This document shows, piece by piece, positions 17,085 through 24,895 of a stretch of 35,300 bases of DNA (its first letter is position 1; every line of letters begins with the position of its first letter). This DNA comes from Bacteroidales bacterium. Its GTDB lineage: Bacteria; Bacteroidota; Bacteroidia; Bacteroidales; F082. The stretch lies in contig JAGCPG010000035.1 in the NCBI GenBank assembly GCA_017645245.1, positions 1 to 35,300 of the forward strand. The letters are read 5' to 3'. The notes under the pieces were generated by a model. The model saw nothing but the letters and a program-made list of their open reading frames with translations, was not told the DNA's origin and ran no database searches. A program made the translations under genes and the position numbers.

Positions 17085-19930
17085 CCTATAACTTTTACTA
17101 AGCTGCTGGAGTGATTCCCTTCCTTGATCACTTGGATCTGAACGGGAATACATTCCTTGATGGATTCCACATGGCTGATGATGCCCACGTGGCGACCGTT
17201 GGCACGATGCAAGGCACGCAACGTGTTGATGGCGTTCGAAAGCTCCTCACCGCTGAGTGAGCCAAAGCCCTCGTCAATGAACAGGGTGTCCACCGCCAAG
17301 TTCTGCCCGATATCAGCCAAAGCCAAAGCCAACGACAGCGAAACCAAGAAGCTCTCGCCTCCACTCAGTGAGGAGACAAAACGTGTGGCATAACCCTGAT
17401 AGGCGTCTACCAACGACATATACAGGGTGCCTGGAATGACCTCCAACGAATAGCGCGGATGCAACGATTTCAGATAATGGTTAGCGGAATGGAGCAGGTT
17501 GCCCAAGATGAAACTTTGGGCGATCTTCTGGAATAGGCTCCCGTCGGCGTTGCCAAAAGGATCGCAAAGACGTTTCCACTGTGCATATTCCTCGGTCAAC
17601 ACACTGATACGTTGCTGCAAGGCTTCCTTGTCCTTTCGCTGAGTGGCATCCATCTCCAAAGCCTTTGAAAGCGCGGCACCTTCTTCCTTCAAGGCGTTGA
17701 TCCGTTGCTCCACCCCGGCGATCCTGGCATCCAGGGCCTCAGTGGTATCGTTCACCTGCAAGGCTACCAAACGCTGTTCGGCTTGCTGCTTTTTCTGCAT
17801 GGCCACGGCCTTCAGCTGAAGCTTGGTGTTCAACTGGACGAAAAGCTCGTTCCAATAAGCCGAAAGCCGCTCTACGACTTGTGTTTCATCCGCTTTCATA
17901 TCCTTCCAATCCGGCCGTAAAACGATCATCCGACTTTGGATTTCATTGACTTCAGAAAGGTTTTTCTCCAGTTCCTTTTGTTGATGATCAAGCTCTTTGA
18001 CCAGATCTTTATCGTCAGAGTATTGCTTGGATTCTTCCTTCAGCTTGTTGGCGAACGCCGTCATATCAGTGCGCCAATCCAAAGTCCAATCCAATTTCTT
18101 GCCCAGCAAGGCATCCACCTCCTGCCCCATTTCATTGACGCTCTTCTCCAGCTCAGCCAAGGCGGCCAGCTGGTTCAAGAGCTTTCGCTCTTCGTTGACT
18201 TTGGTCTCCAACCGCTCCGCTTCCGTGATTCGAAGCCCCAATTGTAACAACGCATCCTCCTTGGCCGATTGAACCGTCTTGAGCTTCTCAGCATCTTCAA
18301 GAAAACGCTTTTCCTCCTGTTGGTATTCCGCCTGTGATTTCGTCAGGTTTTGGACGTTCTGCCGATGCTGGCTCTTTTTGGCATCGATGCCGGCCACCAT
18401 TTTGTTCAACTGGTCCGTCAATTGGTCAACGGTGCGCTTTTGATCTACGTATTTTTTTAGGTTTTCCTGATAGGCTTGATCCAGCTCCGATTCCACGGGA
18501 AGTGCCTGTTGCAAGGTCTGTTGGCAAACGGGACAAATGCAACCTTCCTTAAGGGTGGCACGGATCTGCTTGGCCCATTGATTCACAGTCTTGGCACTTA
18601 AATCCTTCAACGCCTCCAACGAGGACAATAGCTTCTTCCCCTGTTCCAACCTATCCTGACATGAAGGCAGACCTTGTTCCAGCTGCACCACTTCATCCCA
18701 AAGTTTTCGGTTCTGTTGTTCGCTCTCTTCCAGCTTCTTGCCTTGGCTGGTCAAAGCCTCCAGCCGTGTCAGTAGGTTCCTCAAGGCGGGTAGATTCAAG
18801 GATTTCAGCCGTTCCTCATCAATCTTCAGCATTGACTCCTGATCGGCGAAAGAAACCTTGGGAGCTTCCTTTCGCTTCAACTGGATCTGTTGTTGGGTCT
18901 TGTAGATCGTTCTCAACAACTGGAGAATGGTCTGGCTCTGCTCAAATACGCCAGCTTTTTCCTTTTGGCCTTCAATCCGATCTACAATCGTTTTCCTTTG
19001 ACCATCAACACGTTGAAGTCCTTCTTCTAAAGCCTTCTTGCCTTTCAAGCCGATCTCATATTGCTGTTTCAGCTGAACTTCAATCACTTGGTTCAAGCGC
19101 TGGATTTCCTGTTGGCTCTCCTCCACTTCCTTCAAGTCGCGGCGGGCTTCCACGGCCTGTTCCCATGCCTTAACCAACACGGCGTTCTCCTCGCCAATAG
19201 CCTTGATCCTATTGGACTTCTCCTCTATTTCCTCCTCTTTCAGTAACTGGATGCCGCTGAGCTTGTCGGTTTCCGCTTTCAAGGCCTCACGTTTCACCTT
19301 GGTGAGCTCAAAAATCTTGGCACCGATCTTCGAATAAATCCCCGTTCCCGTGATCTTTTCCAGAATGGCGGATTTTTCTTTCTCGTCGCTCTTCAGGAAC
19401 TTGGTGAACTCACCTTGTGCGAGCATGGTGGTACGACAAAACTGGTCAAAATCCAGCCCGACAGCCTTTTGGACGGCTTCGCGGATGCCTTTGTCCTTGT
19501 TGGTACTGCCCGTCAGGAGCTCGCCTGTGGATAAGTTATGCAAGGTCCACACATCTTGGCTGAGGGCCGAAGTGGCTTTCTTGCGCAAACCGCGCTGCAC
19601 CTGCCATTCGGCCTCGTAGCTGTTGCCGTCGGTGCCTTCAAACACAAGACGCACGCTTGCCTCGCCCGTGTTTTGGCGCATCAACTGCCGGGGATCGCGG
19701 CCCGAGAGATTGTCCTCGTTGGCGTCTATGCGATCACGGATGCCCTCGTTGACACGGGGCGTAGTGCCATACAAGGCAAGACAAATGGAATCCAATATGG
19801 TGGATTTGCCGGCGCCGATATCGCCTGAAATTAAGAACAGATCGCTGTTTTTCAAGGGTTCGGCATCGAAGTCGATGAAAGCATCCTCGATGGAAGTGAT
19901 GTTATGGATGTAGAGCTGCTTAATCTTCAT
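17081..19930 (-). CDS. sbcC: exonuclease SbcCD, SbcC ATPase subunit
   Basis: A 949-residue SMC/Rad50-type ATPase. Walker A GDIGAGKST is at residues 36-44. Long coiled coils flank the zinc hook CPVC at residues 466-469. The C-terminal part holds the ABC signature SLSGGESFLVSL, Walker B TLFIDEGFGSL and an H-loop IISHVES. With SbcD it forms the MRN-like nuclease that cuts hairpins and protein-blocked DNA ends. ATG 19930 is chosen because AAAGGAG lies just upstream, a rare clear Shine-Dalgarno in this window; a TTG six bases earlier is an alternative. The start overlaps sbcD by 11 bases. The stop codon overlaps the stop of the convergent glucan synthase gene (bases 17081-17084 are shared). Confidence 0.95.
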   Translation of the reverse strand: MKIKQLYIHNITSIEDAFIDFDAEPLKNSDLFLISGDIGAGKSTILDSICLALYGTTPRVNEGIRDRIDANEDNLSGRDPRQLMRQNTGEASVRLVFEGTDGNSYEAEWQVQRGLRKKATSALSQDVWTLHNLSTGELLTGSTNKDKGIREAVQKAVGLDFDQFCRTTMLAQGEFTKFLKSDEKEKSAILEKITGTGIYSKIGAKIFELTKVKREALKAETDKLSGIQLLKEEEIEEKSNRIKAIGEENAVLVKAWEQAVEARRDLKEVEESQQEIQRLNQVIEVQLKQQYEIGLKGKKALEEGLQRVDGQRKTIVDRIEGQKEKAGVFEQSQTILQLLRTIYKTQQQIQLKRKEAPKVSFADQESMLKIDEERLKSLNLPALRNLLTRLEALTSQGKKLEESEQQNRKLWDEVVQLEQGLPSCQDRLEQGKKLLSSLEALKDLSAKTVNQWAKQIRATLKEGCICPVCQQTLQQALPVESELDQAYQENLKKYVDQKRTVDQLTDQLNKMVAGIDAKKSQHRQNVQNLTKSQAEYQQEEKRFLEDAEKLKTVQSAKEDALLQLGLRITEAERLETKVNEERKLLNQLAALAELEKSVNEMGQEVDALLGKKLDWTLDWRTDMTAFANKLKEESKQYSDDKDLVKELDHQQKELEKNLSEVNEIQSRMIVLRPDWKDMKADETQVVERLSAYWNELFVQLNTKLQLKAVAMQKKQQAEQRLVALQVNDTTEALDARIAGVEQRINALKEEGAALSKALEMDATQRKDKEALQQRISVLTEEYAQWKRLCDPFGNADGSLFQKIAQSFILGNLLHSANHYLKSLHPRYSLEVIPGTLYMSLVDAYQGYATRFVSSLSGGESFLVSLSLALALADIGQNLAVDTLFIDEGFGSLSGEELSNAINTLRALHRANGRHVGIISHVESIKECIPVQIQVIKEGNHSSSLVKVIG

Positions 19931-21095
19931 CGCCAACTCCTTTCATCACTTCGTCAAACAACAGTTTCAAACCATCGTCGAACTCCTCCCCTTTGGCAGT
20001 CAGATACATCTTGGCCACCTCCAATGGTGTCATCTTCTGGAATTCGGTGGTGGTCATGGATTGGAAGCCTCCGGCTTGATTCGCCTGGATCTTCCGTTTC
20101 GCATTGATCAGGCAGAAACGGCATTGCTTTCGCGCCTCGATCTGCTTGGCTTCGTCATTGACCGACAAAGGAAGATGTCCCTCAACCAACACATTCAAGC
20201 GGATATAGGCGGGAACGTCATCCGGGAAAAGCTCAAATTGCTCCTTTACAGTCTCCCATTCCGCAAAGCCCTCCAAGGGCAGGGTCACCAGCGGGCGTGG
20301 GTTCTGGATCGCGATGGTGCGTACCAAAGGGGGTTCGCCATGCTTGTTGAGCTCTACCACCGTCACGCCATGCTCCTGCTCTCCCATCGCTTCGTCGAAG
20401 CTGACGGGAATGGGCGTGCCGCAATATCGCACCCGATGATCCGTGCCAGAAACAAACTGGGTTTTGTGAATATGGCCTAGCGCCACGTAGTCGTAGCCTT
20501 CGCCAAACACCTCGGCGCTTTGGCAATCCAAGCCGCCCACCATGGCATCCGTGGCGTTTTCATGACCCTTGAAGTCGCTGCCTGAGACGGCCAAATGCGC
20601 CATCAACACCACTGGCAGCTGCTCTGTGTTCAGCTGGGCAACCTGTTCCTCAAGCTTCTTGAAGAAATCATCAGGCCTATTGCGATCGGCGGCGTAAGGC
20701 ACGGCCACCACATAGCCTTTGTGCTCCAACTTGATGATGTAGTCCAAGGGATTGGCCTCGCGGCTCACAGTGCCCAACATGGTGACATTCACCCTTTCCC
20801 AAGGAGTGTGAAAGATCATGAGCTTGCTGCTGCTGTCGTGATTGCCCGCAATGCAGACGATTCGCATGTCCTTACAAGCCTCATGAATCCTGGTCAAGGC
20901 ATCCGAAAACAAGGTCTGCACCGATGCCGACGGCTGGGTGCTGTCGTACACATCGCCGGCCAACAGAAACACGTCGGGCTGTTCCTTACCCACCAGCGCT
21001 ACCATCTGGTCGAGCATGGCTAGCTGCTCTTCCCTGCGGTCATAGTTGTACAATACATGACCCAGATGCCAGTCGCTGGTGTGCAGGATCTTCAT
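19920..21095 (-). CDS. sbcD: exonuclease SbcCD, SbcD nuclease subunit
   Basis: A 391-residue calcineurin-type phosphoesterase. The metal-binding motifs are in order: TSDWHLGH at residues 6-13, LLAGDVYD, CIAGNHDS, VLMAHLAVSG and VALGHIHK. These are the five Mre11/SbcD phosphoesterase motifs. The C-terminal region has the capping and SbcC-binding part. It is the Mn-dependent nuclease half of SbcCD, acting on DNA ends and hairpins in the cytoplasm. Its ATG shares one base with the stop of the LolA-like gene (TAATG), and its end overlaps sbcC by 11 bases, so the nuclease genes appear to be the tail of the lipid gene operon. Confidence 0.95.
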   Translation of the reverse strand: MKILHTSDWHLGHVLYNYDRREEQLAMLDQMVALVGKEQPDVFLLAGDVYDSTQPSASVQTLFSDALTRIHEACKDMRIVCIAGNHDSSSKLMIFHTPWERVNVTMLGTVSREANPLDYIIKLEHKGYVVAVPYAADRNRPDDFFKKLEEQVAQLNTEQLPVVLMAHLAVSGSDFKGHENATDAMVGGLDCQSAEVFGEGYDYVALGHIHKTQFVSGTDHRVRYCGTPIPVSFDEAMGEQEHGVTVVELNKHGEPPLVRTIAIQNPRPLVTLPLEGFAEWETVKEQFELFPDDVPAYIRLNVLVEGHLPLSVNDEAKQIEARKQCRFCLINAKRKIQANQAGGFQSMTTTEFQKMTPLEVAKMYLTAKGEEFDDGLKLLFDEVMKGVGDED

Positions 21096-21619
21096 TAATG
21101 GATCACGTAGGTGTTGACAATGCCGATGGACTCTTCCAGCACCATCTGGACGAGCGCGTTATCCTTGATCCTATAGGTCAGGTCAACTGAGGAATAGCCA
21201 CCTCTCGGCACCTTGCCCCTAGGGGTGATGACGACGTGACGGAATCCATCCTTCTCAGTCACTTCGGTATCGGCGTTGTTGTCGGTCGCCGCCTGCTCCC
21301 AATTGCCAGAGATGCAGTTCAACAACGTGGTCCTTTGCAGGTTGACCATCTTCACCTTATCGGCGTCCAGATCGGCTTTCTTACCGTTGAGGTTCATCAT
21401 CACCAGATTGCCGGAGATGTAGAAATAGTCGCCTTCTGGGTTGGAATAATTCATTCTGAGATCATTGAGGCCGTCATAAATAAGATGGCCTTCCATCTCC
21501 GTGGTCTTGCCCGACACTTTCACCAAGCGGGTTTGTGAGAAGTCCGAGTCGTACTTCTGTTGTGCGAAAGCCGCCACTGAGAGCAGCATCGCTATAATCA
21601 TCAATCCAAATCTTTTCAT
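21095..21619 (-). CDS. LolA-like periplasmic lipid or lipoprotein carrier
   Basis: A 174-residue exported protein with a clear type I signal peptide (MKRFGLMIIAMLLSVAAFAQ). The mature part has the LolA-like beta pattern: GHLIYDGLNDLRMNYSNP, followed by a YFYISGNLVMMNLNGKK strand pair. LolA proteins carry lipoproteins across the periplasm. Divergent LolA-like proteins are also found in lipid and aryl-polyene gene clusters, where they may carry lipids. The gene overlaps the acyl carrier protein gene by four bases (ATGA) and shares one base with sbcD. Its place directly after ACP and in the same run as an MMPL exporter supports a lipid-transport role over general lipoprotein sorting. The assignment is by fold pattern, not strong motif identity. 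Confidence 0.7.
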   Translation of the reverse strand: MKRFGLMIIAMLLSVAAFAQQKYDSDFSQTRLVKVSGKTTEMEGHLIYDGLNDLRMNYSNPEGDYFYISGNLVMMNLNGKKADLDADKVKMVNLQRTTLLNCISGNWEQAATDNNADTEVTEKDGFRHVVITPRGKVPRGGYSSVDLTYRIKDNALVQMVLEESIGIVNTYVIH

Positions 21620-21843
21620 TTCTTCAAGCTATCCAAAAAAGCGACCACGTCGCCAACGGTTTCAAACTTAGCCAATTCCTGGTCGGGAATGACAATGCCA
21701 TAGTCGTCCTCGAGGCGCATCAACAGCTGAAGGATGTCCACTGAATCGGCACCGAGGTCTTTCTTGATTTGCGCGTCAAGGGTCACCTTCTCAGGAGCCA
21801 CACGCAGCTGACGCGCCAAAATGGTTTTTACTTCTTCATACAT
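21616..21843 (-). CDS. acyl carrier protein
   Basis: A 75-residue acidic protein with the ACP four-helix pattern. The phosphopantetheine attachment site is Ser34 in GADSVDILQL. The usual fatty-acid ACP has DSL; this one has DSV, which is seen in specialised ACPs as well as in some primary ones. It carries acyl chains as thioesters. It lies 37 bases after plsX in the transcription direction, and this gap is filled by a 7-base repeat array. The gene overlaps the LolA-like gene by ATGA. It may be a dedicated ACP for this lipid locus and not the main fatty-acid ACP; other genomic copies would be needed to tell. Confidence 0.93.
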   Translation of the reverse strand: MYEEVKTILARQLRVAPEKVTLDAQIKKDLGADSVDILQLLMRLEDDYGIVIPDQELAKFETVGDVVAFLDSLKK

Positions 21844-21885
21844 ATTCTTACTTCTTTCTTCTGTCTTCTGAATTCTAAATTTAAT
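21844..21885. repeat. 7-base tandem array filling the plsX-acpP gap (array C)
   Basis: Read on the minus strand the units are ATTAAAT, TTAGAAT, TCAGAAG, ACAGAAG, AAAGAAG, TAAGAAT, then ATG of the ACP gene. The last five are exact 7-base steps of one family; the first is degenerate and overlaps the plsX stop. The array supplies the whole leader of acpP, including AAAGAAG, which may serve as a weak ribosome-binding site. Confidence 0.75.
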
Positions 21886-22900
21886 ATTCGTAATGTTCGT
21901 ATTTCATTATTATCTCCTCCATTTTGGAAGACAATGCGCTGACTTCCATCTTGTAGGCTTGTTCGATGCATTTTTCCACGGCCGTGGCCTTGCTGGAGCC
22001 ATGTCCCTTGACAACCGTCTTGGAGGTCCCGAGCAACACGCTGCCACCGTAGTTCTGGTAGTTCATGAACTCCTTTTCGTCGGCAAACATTTTCCGCATC
22101 AAGAAGGCACCCATCTTGTACAACGTCCTTGAATAGATGTCCTTCTTCAACTTCTTCAGCAGTTCCAAGGCGGTTCCTTCGGTGGTCTTCACCAGCACGT
22201 TGCCGGAGAAGCCATCGCAAACCACCACATCGTAACTGCCTGACAGCAGGTCGCGGCTCTCCATATTGCCCACAAAATTGATTTCAGGGGTCTCTTGTAA
22301 CAAAATGTATGCCTTTTGTCGAATCTCATCGCCTTTTTCCGCTTCTTTTCCCACATTCAGCAGTGCAACACGCGGTTTTTCAATACCATAGACCTGTTGC
22401 ATGTAAAGGCTCGACATGATGGCGAACTGCCGCAGATGTTCTGGGGTGACCTCCACGTTGGCACCACTGTCGCAGATGCCCACGATGCCGCCGTCCATGG
22501 TTGGCAGGATGGGACAGAACGCAGGACGGATCACGCCTTTCACGCGACCGATGCGGGTCAGGGCGGCGGCCACCAAGGCACCCGTGGAGCCTGTGCTCAC
22601 CATGGCGTTGATGTCCTCACGGTCACGCAACATACGCACCGCCTTGATCATCGAGCTTTCCTTCTTCAGGCGGATCACGTCGATGGGACGCTCGTCGCAA
22701 CCTATGACTTCTGGGGCATGGACGATCTCCACTCTCGAAGCGTCGTAAGTCTTCCCCTTGAGATGATCGCCGATGGCTTTCTCGTCACCCGTAAAGATCA
22801 CATACAAGTCAGGCATCTTGGTCAAAGCCGCCAAGGCACCGTCGATATTGGCCTGGGGGCTGTGATCCCCGCCGAAACAGTCAATCACTATCTTAATCAT
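21881..22900 (-). CDS. plsX: phosphate acyltransferase PlsX
   Basis: A 339-residue protein of the PlsX family, which interconverts acyl-ACP and acyl-phosphate for phospholipid synthesis. The N-terminal IDCFGGDHSP corresponds to the family motif DAMGGD; the loop STGSTGALVAAALTRIG and the RPAFCPILP segment are characteristic. Near the C-terminus, NVLVKTTEG and GGSVLLG match family motifs. Usually plsX stands next to rpmF and fabH; here it stands after a GNAT-like gene and before acpP, downstream of Fak-like genes. In Firmicutes FakAB makes acyl-phosphate that PlsX converts to acyl-ACP, which would explain this grouping. The gene begins one base after the upstream stop. Confidence 0.93.
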   Translation of the reverse strand: MIKIVIDCFGGDHSPQANIDGALAALTKMPDLYVIFTGDEKAIGDHLKGKTYDASRVEIVHAPEVIGCDERPIDVIRLKKESSMIKAVRMLRDREDINAMVSTGSTGALVAAALTRIGRVKGVIRPAFCPILPTMDGGIVGICDSGANVEVTPEHLRQFAIMSSLYMQQVYGIEKPRVALLNVGKEAEKGDEIRQKAYILLQETPEINFVGNMESRDLLSGSYDVVVCDGFSGNVLVKTTEGTALELLKKLKKDIYSRTLYKMGAFLMRKMFADEKEFMNYQNYGGSVLLGTSKTVVKGHGSSKATAVEKCIEQAYKMEVSALSSKMEEIIMKYEHYEY

Positions 22901-22901
22901 A

Positions 22902-24029
22902 TCATACTAATTTCTTGACAAAGCAACGGTAACGCTTGACCACTTGTGAGTCGAAGCGCTTCCAAAGGTTCAGGATGGCGTAGTTGTCCTCCAAGTTGAT
23001 GTTGGTGTCGGCATATTGCACCTCTTCGCGTTGGAGCATCTTCATCAAACCGGAGCAAACCACGATGCTCACGCCACGGTTCAGCCATTCAGGATCCACA
23101 CCGACGATGCAAAGGTCGATGACTGGCGATTTCTTCAAGGCTTTCAGCACCCTGACGATGGCACCAGGCGTCAAGCGGCCGCCCGAGGGACGTACGGCAT
23201 CGGCAATGCCTGGAAATGCGAGGCCGAAACAAACCATCTTGTCGTTTTCATCCAAGATCACCGCCACGTTTTTCACGTCAATGACCAGCTTGAAGTTGTC
23301 GATCATCATCTTCTTCATGCCCTCGGTGAAAGGCACAGTGCCATAAAGGAACTCGTAGGATTTGTCCAGCAGCTCAAAGATGCCGTCGGCGTACTTGTTG
23401 AGGAAGTCCTTGGTGTTCTTGGACAGCCCCAAATGCAGCTTGTAGCGACGCATTACATAGTCGGCCAGCTTGTCCACCTCGCCGTCATAATCCTTGGGAA
23501 CCCTGACGAAACTACCCGTCCAATCCACTTCTTTCTGATAGCCGTAGTTCTCCAGAAAAGTCTGGTAATACGGATAGTTGTAGTTTTCCTCGAAGGTGGC
23601 TGGCTTGTCAAACCCATCAATCAACAGGCCCTCACGCTCCAAGTCGGAGAAGCCCAAAGGACCGACCACCTCTTCCATGCCTTGCTGCAACGTCCATTCT
23701 TCCAACGCCTTAAACAAAGCCCTGGCCACTTCCTCGTCCTCAATGACATCGAACTTTGACAGACGTACCCTCTTCTGGTTGTACTTCTTGTTGGCCGATT
23801 TTTGGAGGATGCCTGAGATGCGCCCAGCCATCACGCCGTCCTTATAGGCGTTGAAATAGGCACATTCGCAGATGTCGTTATACACGAAGTCCTTTTTGAA
23901 GATCTTCTTCTCATCCATGTACAAGGGCGGCGCGTAATAAGGGTTGCCTTTATAGAGTTTCAGCGGAAAGTTGAGGAATTCCTTCTGCTGCTTTTTGGTC
24001 GTTACTTGTTCAACGGAAATCATAATCAT
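22902..24029 (-). CDS. GNAT-like N-acyltransferase family protein (YghO-like)
   Basis: A 375-residue cytoplasmic protein from ATG 24029, which overlaps the DegV stop by four bases (ATGA); the next ATG at 24023 is an alternative. The N-terminal half has an acetyltransferase-like pattern (PLYMDEKKIF, AGRISGI). The middle holds VGPLGFSDLEREGLLIDGFD followed by a YNYPYY segment, a signature I recognise from uncharacterised YghO-like GNAT proteins. The C-terminal half repeats a GNAT-like strand pattern (NVAVILDEN, DLCIVGVDPEWLNRG). The substrate is unknown. Between Fak-like, PlsX and ACP genes it is a candidate acyl-ACP-dependent acyltransferase, by context only. Confidence 0.72.
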   Translation of the reverse strand: MIMISVEQVTTKKQQKEFLNFPLKLYKGNPYYAPPLYMDEKKIFKKDFVYNDICECAYFNAYKDGVMAGRISGILQKSANKKYNQKRVRLSKFDVIEDEEVARALFKALEEWTLQQGMEEVVGPLGFSDLEREGLLIDGFDKPATFEENYNYPYYQTFLENYGYQKEVDWTGSFVRVPKDYDGEVDKLADYVMRRYKLHLGLSKNTKDFLNKYADGIFELLDKSYEFLYGTVPFTEGMKKMMIDNFKLVIDVKNVAVILDENDKMVCFGLAFPGIADAVRPSGGRLTPGAIVRVLKALKKSPVIDLCIVGVDPEWLNRGVSIVVCSGLMKMLQREEVQYADTNINLEDNYAILNLWKRFDSQVVKRYRCFVKKLV

Positions 24030-24895
24030 CTGTGTTTGGCATGGAAACAAATGCCGATGGCATTAGGACCGCAGTGGCTGCCGATGGTGGGGTTCACGAC
24101 ATTGGTGATCACATTGAGGTCTTGTCCGAATTTTTCTTTCAACATGCGCTCGGCTTCGGCAGCAATGTCGGGACAGTCGGTATGGCCAATAAGCACACGG
24201 TGAGCTTTCACATCCTCGCCGAGTTCCTCAACATACTGAATCAGGCGGGCGATGGCTTTGGCACGTCCCTTCTCCTTTCCGATGGAGACCATCTTGCCTT
24301 CGTCGTTGAGGTAGATGATGGGACGGATGCCGATGAGGCCTCCCATGGTGGCAGCCAAACCGCTCACACGGCCGCTGCGGCGGAAGAACTTCAGGTCGTC
24401 GGCAAAGAAATACATGGGGAATTTCGGAACTTCAACCTTGGCCCATTCCACGATCTCCTCGGCGGTCTTGCCTGCCTTATACTGCTCTGCACATTCCAGG
24501 ACGATGTTATAAGACAATGCTGTAATACCCAGTGTGTCAATGTGATAGAACTTCCTTTCGGGATATTTCACTTTCAGCTTGTCAAGCGCCTGTTGCATGA
24601 TGGTGAAGGTGTTCGACGTGCCTGACGAGAAATGCACATAAAGGATGTCGTTACCCGCCTGGAACTCCGGCTCGAAATATTGGATGTAAGCCTCTTCGCT
24701 CATGGCGCTGGTGGTTGGCATGGTGCCGGCGCGAAGCATTTCGTAGAAGGCATGGGAATCGAATTCTTGAAAATCAATGTAAGGGTAAATCACCTGATCA
24801 CCCACAGTGTAGGGCATGCTGATCATCTTGATGCCATACTCGGCACACTCCTTTGGAGTGATGTCACAATCCGTATCGCTGTAAAAAACTAACAT
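24026..24895 (-). CDS. DegV-family fatty acid-binding protein, FakB-like
   Basis: A 289-residue DegV (EDD fold) protein. Recognisable parts are the N-terminal strand VFYSDTDCDIT, the PTTSAMS motif that contacts the fatty acid carboxylate region, FSSGTSNT, the RRSGRVSG segment, GIRPIIYL and the C-terminal GSHCGPNAIGICF with a conserved His. In Gram-positive bacteria FakB binds a fatty acid and presents it to the kinase FakA. Here the gene overlaps the FakA-like gene by seven bases, so the pair is probably functional together. Which chains it binds cannot be read from sequence. The cytoplasmic location is inferred from the absence of a signal peptide. Confidence 0.88.
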   Translation of the reverse strand: MLVFYSDTDCDITPKECAEYGIKMISMPYTVGDQVIYPYIDFQEFDSHAFYEMLRAGTMPTTSAMSEEAYIQYFEPEFQAGNDILYVHFSSGTSNTFTIMQQALDKLKVKYPERKFYHIDTLGITALSYNIVLECAEQYKAGKTAEEIVEWAKVEVPKFPMYFFADDLKFFRRSGRVSGLAATMGGLIGIRPIIYLNDEGKMVSIGKEKGRAKAIARLIQYVEELGEDVKAHRVLIGHTDCPDIAAEAERMLKEKFGQDLNVITNVVNPTIGSHCGPNAIGICFHAKHR

